The position numbers were made by a program, and so were the translations under genes. A stretch of 24,735 nt of DNA from Reclinomonas americana ATCC 50394 (taxonomy: Eukaryota > Jakobida > Jakobea > Jakobida). The notes below the pieces were generated by a model that saw nothing but the letters and a program-made list of their open reading frames with translations, was not told where the DNA came from and did no database searches. The stretch is taken from the NCBI GenBank assembly GCA_048213135.1, contig PS015456.1:15684-40418 (forward strand), written 5' to 3'. The stretch's first letter is position 1, and each line of letters starts with the position of its first letter. Shown piece after piece: positions 13,659 to 23,318 of the stretch.

Positions 13659-14010
13659 ATCCACCATGCTTCCAAAGGCCCGCGCGTCGCGCCTGACCTA
13701 CTCGTGGCTCGCCTTCCCTCAGTCAACCGACCAAGGCTACTTCCTCGTCAGCGGCATGTCGTCGCTCTCTGGCGACGGCTGCAACACTCATCCGTTTGGC
13801 CGCGAGTTTACCGGTGTGCCACACGCGGCGGTCTTTGCCCTCGGGTGGCAAGTGGCAACCGGCGACGGCAACAAGGGCCTCGACTACACGCTCTCGATTC
13901 AATCGCAGACAGCAGCAGCCATTGTGTGCGTGCTGACGGCACCAAGCGGCGGCGCCCTGCAGCAGATCGACTACTCGTGGGCGGCCCTCGGCTCCACCAA
14001 GACAGCATAG
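13659..14010 (+). CDS. Last exon of lectin paralogue A, on a probably inverted contig
   Basis: This exon follows a clear acceptor (ttccttgcag) and runs to TAG at 14008-14010, encoding about 117 residues. It aligns throughout with the last exon of paralogue B (18798-18450): RASRLTYSWLAFP against RASRLAFSWFAFP, a shared CNTH, and a final QQIDYSWAALG against TQIDYQWAVFG. It forms the end of the second and the whole third H-type-lectin-like domain. It lies on the plus strand although gene A is on the minus strand and lacks exactly this exon. The contig 13644-14239 is bounded by N runs on both sides. Exon phase (one base needed to complete Arg) matches the end of A at 14325. I treat it as part of gene A; a separate third paralogue is the alternative. 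Confidence 0.85.
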
Positions 14011-14148
14011 CCAATCATTCTCTTCTCTCTCTTCTCGTCGTTTTCATTCTTCGCTGTTTATCTTGCGTAACTGTTACGCAGTCCTTCCCCACGGCTGTAC
14101 TCGTGGGTGTATATGGCCTCTTCCTCTTGTTTTACCCTCCTCGTGCAC

Positions 14149-14151
<3 letters not shown>

Positions 14152-14188
<37 letters not shown>
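14152..14188. repeat. (CT)n microsatellite downstream of the paralogue A last exon
   Basis: A CT run of about 37 bases, located on the small contig after the stop at 14010, in presumed 3' UTR or spacer. Confidence 0.95.
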
Positions 14189-14192
<4 letters not shown>

Positions 14193-14239
14193 GTCTTGGT
14201 TTTTGTTGGCGACTTCCGAGGACATAAGTTTTGATCATT

Positions 14240-14259
14240 NNNNNNNNNNNNNNNNNNNN
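14240..14259. other. Scaffold gap of 20 N cutting gene A
   Basis: A placeholder-sized gap that falls inside the last intron of paralogue A, after the donor GTGCGTGT at 14324. Confidence 0.97.
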
Positions 14260-14324
14260 GGGCGTGAGGAAAGAGAAGAGTGGAACAGTGGCAGGATATA
14301 TACAGACACAAGAGGCACACGCAC

Positions 14325-17300
14325 CGGAAGAGGAAGCTCTGTGGCTTCACGTCGCTCAGCAGCGAGGTGAACGCGTTGTCACCGTCGCGGAAGAGCCACA
14401 CGTGTCGCAAGGACACAGCCATCACCGGCGAGGTGTGGAATTCTACAGGGAACATCACTTGTTCCTCTTGCTCGCGCACGGCACTGAGGCGGGAGACCAC
14501 CGGTGTCTCCCAGTCGGGGCGTTGACGCGACGAGAACGACATGTTGCCGGCAGCTAGGCGGCCTTCGGTCGACGTCACGCTCGTGGCCAGCACGTGTAGT
14601 CGGAAACTGCGAATCTTGGCATCACTGTCGCCGGGCAGCAATGTCAGCACACTACACGGACTAGTGCGCGCGCGCGTGCGCAGAGACGCAACGAGTAGGT
14701 CACACAGCGGATGCGCAAGTCGTTGACGGAGATGGCGGCCGTCGAGCAGTAAATGCGAGTGTCGGAGTTGGGCGCCACGCTCAGCGCTGAGATGCCGAGC
14801 AACACCTCCGGAACGTGCGCTGGCACAGGGAGATGAGGGCGGTGAGTGTGAATTACTACGATGAGAATGAGGCGAAGTTGCACGTCACTCACCAAACGGC
14901 GGCTCGAACTTGACGAGGTCCTCGTACGTGCGCATGCCGCTGCCGTCGGCGAAACGCGACGGCGCCAGCAGCGTGGGAGTGGCCGTGAAGATGTGCGAGG
15001 CCGCAGCTGTGCGAGCGTCAGCACAACGAGAAGCACAAACTAACAAAAGGGGCGAAGTGAGACACGCACCAGTGCCCACGGCAATCGTGCTGTTCGGCAC
15101 GTTTTCCCACGAGCGGGTGGACTCCTTGTAGACGCACACGTGCAGTGCGGTGCTGCGGGAGGGGTTGAACTTCATGGCAAATCGCTTGCAGTAGCCCTCG
15201 GCGCCACATGCACCAAAGCCGACATCCGGGTCCTTGGCCGAATCGGTCAGCGGCATGGTCACCAGGCCGGCCTCCAGCGGCGACGTCGGTCCGCATGGTC
15301 GGCCCTCGGGAACGAGCGAGAAGCGCGTACATGGCGTGAAATGCGTGCCAATGACGCGCAGCAGGTTGTCCTGTCCAACGTCGGCCGCATTGCGGTTGAC
15401 GCCCGTCGGGATGGCATTGTTCACCTCTGCGCGTGTGCGTGTGTGGCAATCAGCAAATATTCAAAAAAAAAGAAATGGGAGGTGTCGGTGAATCATCAAC
15501 ATACCAGTGATGGCGAATCGCGAGATCTGCACGTACGAGCTGGCGGCGCCGGCCAGTCGCAAGCAGAGACGAGCGTCCGTGGTCGGCTGCGCCACCGCCG
15601 TGCAATCACCGCGCGTGTCGACTTCCTGTATTTGATGAAAGAGAACAATTTAGCAAAAATGCGTGCAAGAAAATGACAAGCGGCTTCCCCACTCAGGGTA
15701 CTCACCAGGGACACCGTGTCGGCCATGAGGCCGGCGGGCTTGACACGGGTATTGGCGACCGGGGTGGGCTTGTTGCAGTCGGTGGACGACAAGATGGCGG
15801 CCTCCGCGTCGTCGACCAAATTCGGCAACAAGCGCGCCATGACCACGACCTTGGCGCTCACCAAACCTCCGGGCACGGCGACCGGACTGACCACCGGGTT
15901 CACTGTGCGTGTGCGGAGACAGGAGAAGGAATCAGCAAAATAAAATAAAAATGAAAGCAGTGCAAACAGAATGACGCAACAAATGTGGAAACGACTGCCC
16001 TTTAGCGGCATGTAGGGACCGCCGACGGCCGGGTCCGGGTGCGTGCACAGGTACAAGTCATATGCCGCATTGCGTCTGCACCATTCCGCGCGTGTTAGAG
16101 AGAGAGAGAGCGGAGTAAAGAAAAATGAGACAATGGGGGACCTACCGAGCAGAAATATCAAACGAGAGGGTCAGCTTGTAGGAGCTGTTGGTGCCCACGT
16201 ACTGCTGCGAGACGACCGTGACGGGAATGTCCTGGTTGGGCAGCACGGTGACGGAGCACGCCGCATCGCGTCGCAGCACGTACGCCACATTGGTGTAGGG
16301 TGCATTGCGGTCGAGGAACTATCCAAAAAGATCAAAAATTAGCAACCAGTCCAAAGGAAAGATTCGTGAACGCAGATACACACGGTACCTGTCCAGTCAG
16401 CGTGAGCACGGTTGGCGTCGGGCTGCTGACCAGAATAACATCACGACTGCGGAACGAGGCAAAAAAATTCAGCCACGGGGTCGGGGGAGCGAGCGGTAAG
16501 AACTATCTGACATGCACGCAACGGCTGGTCCACGCAGAACTCGACAAACGAGATCTTCCAGAAGTGCACCTTTGGCACCACCTTGTTCTGTGCCTCCCGA
16601 TCGGCCACATTCAGCGTCCACCTGCACACCGACACTCTTTGGTTGAGCACACCAATTTATGCGGAAAAAAGTTGCTCACGTGTCATGGACGCAACATTCC
16701 GCCGACCTCCAGCCCGTCGAAAGCCGCAAACGACTCCGCCGGGCGGAAGTCATGCGCCGCATAGATGCGGTCGTCGGCGTTGACGTTCTCGTAGCTGCCC
16801 CACGACACCTCCTGAATGGAGCCCTCGAGACCGTACTCCCAAAACCACACTGAAAACCCACTGCGAGAGCCTCCGGTGCCATTCAACAGCGTCACCGTCT
16901 GCGCACATGTGCACACAAGAAGGAGGTGGCAGATTCAGAAAACATGCGACGCACACACAGAGAGAATGTGCACACCGCACCTTGCCAGATGGATGAACGA
17001 GCTGCGCAACCACATCTCGCGCAAAATGCGCCTCAATGTCTGTGCACGCGCATGAGAACGAGACACGCTACACGCACACACACATTGACACGCGCGCGCA
17101 CACACACCAACGTGCACATAAAAGCCGGCTCGGTCAAACAATTGCCCACTGTGCGTAGTGTCATCATCATCATGGCCATTGTGAGAATCTTGCAATATTT
17201 CCGCAGTGGCTCTCTCTCACACGCACGCACACACACACATTCTCTCTCTGTGAGTGAGACGCAACGGATATGCGGGCTCCAAGAGCAGCGAGTTTGAAGT

Positions 17301-17594
17301 AAAGTGACCGGTCTCCGTAAAAGTGAATGCTCCAGCGGCGCCCGCATCACTCGACGACACAGAGCTGAAACGCGCACATGGTTGTGTGTCCACACTGCCT
17401 AATGACGATGTCTGTTGCTGCTGTTGCTGTTGTTGTTGAGGAGGTAATGAGGAGGCAGGAGCGGGTGCGGGTGTTGATCGAGGAGGTTGTTGCTGTGCGA
17501 GTGTGAGCACTGCTGCTGCAGTGATGGCGATAATGACTGCCACGAGCACGAGGACGAGCAGTGGTAGTGGTCGTCGTCGACGCGTGACGATCAT
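14325..17594 (-). CDS. Paralogue A: surface/secreted protein with P-domain, IPT-like and H-type lectin domains
   Basis: Minus-strand exons are 17594-17266, 17148-17108, 17039-16981, 16898-16696, 16621-16523, 16446-16389, 16318-16146, 16075-15981, 15902-15706, 15625-15505, 15426-15070, 15006-14893, 14819-14693 and 14624-14325. With 13659-14010 the CDS is 2625 nt (874 aa). The N-terminus RRRRPLPLL plus a long hydrophobic stretch is a signal peptide or signal anchor, followed by a Pro/Gln-rich linker. Next comes a P-domain-like beta module (TVTLLNGTGG, MWTLNVADRE), two IPT-like modules (around LNPVVSPVAVPGG and VIGTHFTPCTRFSLVPEG) and H-type-lectin-like repeats (YEDLVKFEPPF, PEVLLGISAL). The role is probably carbohydrate binding or adhesion, by inference. 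Exon sizes equal those of B at several positions (58, 197, 300 nt). A has two introns that B lacks (16076-16145, 14820-14892). Donors at 17265, 16695, 15980 and 14692 are GTTGCGTC; 16522 is GTTGCGTG. Confidence 0.87.
14625..14692 (-). other. GTTGCGTC intron of A where B has GTGAGTGG
   Basis: 68 nt, between exons ending CVTYS and beginning DAKIRSFRL. The homologous intron in B (19167-19234) interrupts the same codon phase after CVTYG and begins GTGAGTGG. The two introns show no obvious similarity outside the splice sites. Confidence 0.85.
15903..15980 (-). other. GTTGCGTC intron of A, same position and donor as in B
   Basis: 78 nt, interrupting a Leu codon after phase 1. The homologous B intron is 20380-20450 (71 nt), also GTTGCGTC. 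The intron interiors differ, so the octamer is kept while the rest has diverged. Confidence 0.88.
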
Positions 17595-18449
17595 CGCGTG
17601 TGATGTCAGAGTGAAGGGTGCAATGGATTTTTCACTGGGGGCGCTTCAATTTGAGAGTTACCCCCCTTTTGTCGTGCGGTGTGGTGACTCTGCGTGTGTG
17701 TGTGTGTGTGTATGGTGTGCTCTTCGTGTGTCTCCGAGTTTCTCCGTGATTATGTGTGCATTCGTCACGTTGGTTCACTCATCGCCATGCCACTGTATTA
17801 GTGTCCGGTTGGCGAAGCAACCGCTTTAGGCATGTGGGATTCAACGCGGCGCGGGCCCTCGCAGTCTCTCGGCGACTCAAATTTGCAATGCTGGCATTCG
17901 CCTATCCGCGAGTCTGTATGCCAGAGCCGCAAGTTCATCATCGCGATTGTTTTGCAAGCACCTGCGTCGGCTTTTTTTTTGTCGCTCTTGGCGTTCCTCT
18001 TATCAGAGCAGTGATGCTGGCTGTATGCCCCTGTAGCATGGATGCCCAAGAGAATGCCGTCGCTCAAGCTGTGTGACACAAAGTTACCGTGGTAGTATTC
18101 GACCAATACGCAGTTTTCCTGGAAGACAGAAAATCGCAGACGCCGACCATATACGCGTTCCATATCGCACCCTGCTGGGGTACCGTGTGTTTTCATTGGC
18201 CAACAACATCTACTCTGAATTTTCGAGTGAAGGAGAGAGAGAGAGGGAAAACACGATGCGAAGAAAACGCAGAGGCACACACAACCACCACCAGCACCAC
18301 TACCACCGCCGACCCACCTATGGGAAACTTTTTGCCGCAACACAAGTTGACATGATGATACGAATACAAAACAAGACAAGAGAGACAGGGGAAAGAAAAC
18401 ACACACAAAAAGACTTGGCTCGACGCAGTCTGTTCTTGCCGGCGCTGGC
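17595..18449. other. Spacer between paralogues A and B
   Basis: 855 bases without a supported gene, expected to hold the 3' UTR of B and the promoter of A. It contains a TG run near 17694-17711, a T run near 17971-17979 and a CA/CACC-rich stretch near 18270-18325. Open frames here have no recognisable domains and no paralogue support. Confidence 0.6.
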
Positions 18450-21400
18450 TCAAGCAAGAATGCCAAACACGGCCCACTGGTAGTCAATCTGTGTAATGGC
18501 GGCGACCGAGTTCGAGGCCAAGCAGATATCCATGGATGTGGCAGCGGTGTTGTCGACAGTCAGAGTGAAGTCGAGGCCACTGTTGTTGGCCGAGTTGATC
18601 TGCCAGCCCAGCGAGAACACCACGTACTGCGGTGCCGGCGTGGTCAACACATCCTGGAACGAGTGCGTGTTGCAGGAAACCGAGCTGATCGAAGATTGGC
18701 CACCCTGCAGCGCGTACTGGCCGCTGGTGGTGGTCGACGGGAATGCGAACCACGAGAACGCGAGGCGCGAAGCGCGAGAGTCGTTCAACAGGGCAGCACT
18801 GCGCGAGCGAGCGTGTCAGAAACAACGAAAGATATTACTGTAATAAATCCCCACATTACAACGCACCGGAAGTTGAAGTTGCGCGGCGAGGCGGTGGTAA
18901 CCTTGCTTGAGAAAGCGTTGGCCGTTTCCGAGAAAATCCACAAGTGGCGCAGGCCGACAATGATCGACGGCGTGGCGGAGTAGTCCACCGGGAAGCCAAT
19001 CGAGTCGTCTTGCTCACGAGAGGCCGGCACCGAGGCAGGCAGGCGCTCCCAATCGGCGCGACCGCGCGAGCCAAAGGTGATGTTGCCGGTCGACGACACA
19101 CGGCCCAGAGAGGCCGGTGAGTAGTGCGCCAGCACGTACACGCGGAAGCGGTTGATCTTGGTGGTTCTGCGGGAGGAGAATATGAGACCAAATACGCTCA
19201 TCTTTCTTTCAAGGGAGGGAAACTCCCCACTCACCCGTACGTGACGCAGCGGCAGCGCATGTCAATGGTGGTGATCGACACGGCCGAGCAGTACAGACGA
19301 GTGTCAGACGGGGCGACCACACCAAGAGCCGACAGACCGACAATAACGTCGGGGACGCGCGCAAACGGCGTGGAGAACGTCACCGTCTCCTCGTACGTGC
19401 GCACACCAGTGCCAGAGGCGAACTGCGACTCCGTGAACGCATCGTCCGCCGGGGTGAGCTCGGCCGCCACGGCAGCTGCACACGCAAACGCATACGGCAT
19501 AAACATCACCCTCCTTTTGCGTGCACACTCTCGAAAAATAGACGCAACTGCTGCCGGCGGTGACGATGCCGTTGGGGACCTCGGCCCAGGTGGCCTGGTC
19601 GTTGAGGAGGTAGCACACCTGCAATGACTTGCCTTGCGTGACAGTCATCTTGAAGGAGAAGCGGCGGCAGTAGTTCTGGTCGCTGCACGACGACAGGCCC
19701 ACAGTCGAGTCGACGGTGGAGTCGACGGTCAGGGCGCCAGTGAGAGCCGAGGCGATCACATTGGTCGGGGCGCAGGTGCTGCCGAGCGGCACCACCGAGT
19801 ACGAGGTGATTTCGGTGAAGAACTGGCCAAACACGTGCACCAGCGACTCCACATTGATCGGGATGGCATTCGGCGTCACGCCAGTCGGGGCCGGTTGGTT
19901 CGGGTCTGTGCTCACACAAACGACCACCAATGAGCGGGAGGGAGACCATGCACACAACAGTAGACACGGCAAACGCACCGCCAATCGACATGGTGGCAAT
20001 GTTCACGTACTCGGCAGTGGAGGTGAAGCGAGCGCACAGCGGAATGTTCACTTGCGGGCTGGCAAAGGTGACGACGCCGCTGACAAGCGCGCGAGTGGCA
20101 AAGTACTACAACATCACCCCCGCGACGTCAGCTCACCGACACGAATCTCTTTGGCGACAGCCTCTGCTATGCTGCTACTCACCAGCGCAATGTAGTTCGA
20201 GTCGAACGAGGCAAACGTGATCGACGTGTTGCTGACGGCAGTCGGCGCCGTGCATCCGTTGGACGACAGAATGAGAGCATCGGCGTCACCAGAGATGTTG
20301 GGCAAGTTGGCGGCGCGGATCACCACCTTGGACTTGATCAGACCCGAGGGCACCGAGAGCGGCGACACGGTCGGGGCCACTAAAGCGGAGATACATGTGA
20401 GTATGTGAAATCGTCCCTTTTTCCCTTCTGTGCCCACAAGGTGACGCAACAAATGTTGATCGGAGAACCGCTGAGCGGCATCCAGTAGCCGCCACTGTTC
20501 ACACCCGGGTTGGTGCAGAGGTTCAGCTGCACGGCAGCCGAGGTACGAGCCAGCGTGTTGAACGTCAGGGTGAACTGGAACAGCTGGGTGTTCGAGTTCA
20601 GCAGCGGGTTGCCAGCAGTGTAGCCGACCGGAATGGCGGCCTCGCCAGACAGCGGAGTCTTGCAGGAGGTGTCGGTGAAGAACTGCAGGGCCACCTGCGG
20701 GTAGGTCGGGCTCGGGGGAATCTACCACAGAGGAACACAACAGTGAGGAACCGAGCTGCGGCGACAGTGGAAAAGGGGGTGGAGCGACGAAACAATGCCC
20801 TCCATGCCAATGGCCAGCGACGCGTCACCAACGACCAGCGACACTTGCGCTCTGCATTATTGATACGAGTGAGCGACATGCAATGACAGAGCGGGCGCTT
20901 GCAGGCGGGCGACGCAACGGTGAAAAGATGCACCAGTCCTGGTACTGAATGACCCACTGGCGAAGGCTGGAGGTGAGCGCAGCATTGTTGCTGCCGTTGC
21001 CGTCGGTGGCAGTGACAGTCCAGCTGAAGCGCGGAGAGAGAAAGAACGAATGAGTGAGATGGTGGAGACAGTTAAAAAAGAAGAGCCAACATGAGACAAC
21101 GAAACTCTCCCGCGAGGGCAGTGTTGACAAATGTCGACAGCGACTGCGCCGGCTTGAAATCAAACTGGGTGGAGCCAACGCCAATGACATTGCTGTCACC
21201 ATCGCGAGCGGCCCAGGTGTTGTCGACGCTCTGAATGTTGCCCGACATGCCATTGTTCCAGAACCACGCCTTGATGCCCGTCAGCGACGCGCCACCAATG
21301 TGCTCGAACAGCGTAACCGTCTGTGCACAGTGCATAAGCACACAAGGAGAGACAGAGAGGAAGATATGCACATGTAGCAGGTCCGTACCCGTCCCGAGTG

Positions 21401-21841
21401 AGTCAGAGTCACGGAAAAGTCGGAGAGAACGTTGCCCTTGAGATCTGCACCGTTTTCCGCACAAAGTAAGAACCACAATGAAAAACGCAAGAGAATGCTG
21501 TGCACACACACTCACCGACGTAGATGTAGAGACCATCGGCAGAGGTGATTTGCACAGTGCTGTGCGTGTGTAACGGATGAATATTTCGTTACATCACACG
21601 CGCGCGTGCCACACACACACACACTCAACTTGGTGTTGGGGACCGTAATGGTCTTGCTGCCCGAGAACGTGGGTGCCAGCAGGTCCACTCGTCCTGAGTA
21701 GAACACACCCGAGCCGTCACTGTTGTACGACGACACAGGGCGGCAATCAATGGCCAACACCGCCAACGGCAGCACAACGAGTGCCAGTGCCACTGCAGCA
21801 ATGCATGCTGATGTTGATGTCCTTGGTGAACGGCGTCCCAT
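18450..21841 (-). CDS. Paralogue B: secreted protein with P-domain, IPT-like and three H-type lectin domains, about 843 aa
   Basis: Minus-strand exons are 21841-21630, 21559-21516, 21444-21389, 21320-21106, 21023-20919, 20851-20794, 20721-20451, 20379-20183, 20105-19979, 19905-19549, 19475-19235, 19166-18867 and 18798-18450; they total 2532 nt and every phase fits. A signal peptide (ACIAAVALALVVLPLAVLA) precedes IDCRP; an in-frame ATG at 21859 is an alternative start. Residues about 70-211 resemble a proprotein-convertase P-domain (VTLFEHIGG, AGDWTVTATDGNG). Residues about 321-386 and 429-547 are IPT-like (PTGVTPNAIP, HVFGQFFTE). Three H-type-lectin-like repeats follow: about 571-645 (YEETVTFSTPFARVPDVIVG), 683-755 (SIGFPVDYSATPSIIVGL) and 773-843 (ending DYQWAVFG). 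H-type lectins such as discoidin bind sugars; secretion and glycan binding are inferred. The gene is tandem with A and divergent from the small gene at 22189. Donors at 20918, 20450 and 19548 are GTTGCGTC. Confidence 0.91.
19476..19548 (-). other. GTTGCGTC intron of B where A has GTGCGTGT
   Basis: 73 nt. It interrupts a codon in phase 1 between VTAGS and AVAAEL. The homologous intron of A (15007-15069) has the same phase between AVGT and AASHIF but begins GTGCGTGT. This pair fixes the splice point of the non-standard donor independently. Confidence 0.88.
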
Positions 21842-22188
21842 CTTGTTTCCTCTCTCCACAACACACGCTTTCAGATAACACCTCGTGTCTCACGTGTCTC
21901 ACCTCTGTTTGAGAAACAACAGTGAGAAAAATTGCGCGCGAAAACAAGGGAAACCTCGTCGCACATTCACAAAAAGGCACACACGCACGCACACACACAT
22001 GACACAAATGACAGCGCGACGGTGGCAGAAAAGGACGAGAGAGAGAGACGCACACAATGAGTGCGTGTGCGTGCGACGCCAAACCTCGTGAGTGTGTGCG
22101 CGCAAGAGGACCAAAAGTTTTTCGTAACGGAAATGTCGCTTCCACGGGCCGCTCCGGTCGACCAAATGCTGACCACTTAACTTGCACA
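21842..22188. promoter_or_regulatory. Bidirectional spacer between paralogue B and the small secreted protein gene
   Basis: 347 bases between two divergent starts, both of which encode signal peptides. The stretch is CA/CACA-rich on the plus strand (21975-22000) and AG-rich near 22035-22050. I see no TATA box. Co-expression of the two genes from this spacer is possible but untested. Confidence 0.45.
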
Positions 22189-22596
22189 ATGCGGAGCCTG
22201 GCACTGGTTGCGCTCTCGCTGGTGCTGCTGCTCTGCGCGGCAAGCACCTGCTCAGCGTACTATACGTTGCGTCACCACAAATAGACGGTGGGCGCGGAGA
22301 GGACAATTTCCGACGCACTCACACGCCCACTCTCCGCTCTTCTCAGTGAGGAGTTCCACACTGCGGAGGACACAGAGTCGCTTCTGCAGCGCGTGTTTGG
22401 CGCCACGCCGCAGTCACCGGCGCAGAATCCGATGGACTGGTTCACTGAGCGTGTTCGTGAATGGGTGGCGTGGGCGCGCGGCTACCGCGCGGCCACTGCG
22501 GCCATGAGCACGCCCACTGATGCAGCGTATGACCCGCGTCGTGCATCAGTGCTGCTGAACGAGGACGAGATGAATGATGAAGGTAATGATGATTGA
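22189..22596 (+). CDS. Small secreted acidic protein, about 108 aa
   Basis: Exons are 22189-22265 and 22347-22596. The start at 22189 encodes MRSLALVALSLVLLLCAAST, a textbook signal peptide ending near CSA. The 81-nt intron begins GTTGCGTC; unspliced, the frame stops after seven codons, whereas splicing (phase 2, completing Thr) opens an 83-codon exon. The mature part carries EEFHTAEDTESLLQRVFG, a Trp-rich helix (DWFTERVREWVAWARG) and an acidic C-terminus (LNEDEMNDEGNDD). I do not recognise the family. With the signal peptide removed it would be about 85 residues, helical and without obvious disulphides. It is divergent from paralogue B. Confidence 0.7.
22266..22346 (+). other. Plus-strand GTTGCGTC intron
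   Basis: 81 nt, beginning GTTGCGTC and ending TTCTCAG. It shows that the octamer follows gene direction on both strands and is not a one-strand repeat. Confidence 0.75.
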
Positions 22597-22685
22597 GATG
22601 TATTGATCACACTCACACTTGCGCGCACACATTGTAGTTGTTGGTGGTGGTGGTGCTGTTGTTTGTCATCTTCTCCTCATATGTG

Positions 22686-22686
<1 letters not shown>

Positions 22687-22732
<46 letters not shown>
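22687..22732. repeat. (TG)n microsatellite
   Basis: A TG run of about 46 bases shortly before the gap at 22754. Open frames across it are artefacts of the repeat and the N run. Confidence 0.95.
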
Positions 22733-22734
<2 letters not shown>

Positions 22735-22753
22735 GTGGTGGTGTGTTGGTTGG

Positions 22754-23318
22754 NNNNNNNNNNNNNNNNNNNNNNNNNNNNNNNNNNNNNNNNNNNNNNN
22801 NNNNNNNNNNNNNNNNNNNNNNNNNNNNNNNNNNNNNNNNNNNNNNNNNNNNNNNNNNNNNNNNNNNNNNNNNNNNNNNNNNNNNNNNNNNNNNNNNNNN
22901 NNNNNNNNNNNNNNNNNNNNNNNNNNNNNNNNNNNNNNNNNNNNNNNNNNNNNNNNNNNNNNNNNNNNNNNNNNNNNNNNNNNNNNNNNNNNNNNNNNNN
23001 NNNNNNNNNNNNNNNNNNNNNNNNNNNNNNNNNNNNNNNNNNNNNNNNNNNNNNNNNNNNNNNNNNNNNNNNNNNNNNNNNNNNNNNNNNNNNNNNNNNN
23101 NNNNNNNNNNNNNNNNNNNNNNNNNNNNNNNNNNNNNNNNNNNNNNNNNNNNNNNNNNNNNNNNNNNNNNNNNNNNNNNNNNNNNNNNNNNNNNNNNNNN
23201 NNNNNNNNNNNNNNNNNNNNNNNNNNNNNNNNNNNNNNNNNNNNNNNNNNNNNNNNNNNNNNNNNNNNNNNNNNNNNNNNNNNNNNNNNNNNNNNNNNNN
23301 NNNNNNNNNNNNNNNNNN
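22754..23318. other. Scaffold gap of 565 N
   Basis: Separates the small secreted gene from the pyrimidine-rich tract; its content is unknown. Confidence 0.97.

Noticed and set aside
12007-13726. Long open frames running through the N gaps near 12000-13700
   Set aside because: They are open only because N runs contain no stop codons; only the parts supported by splice signals and domain content were kept.
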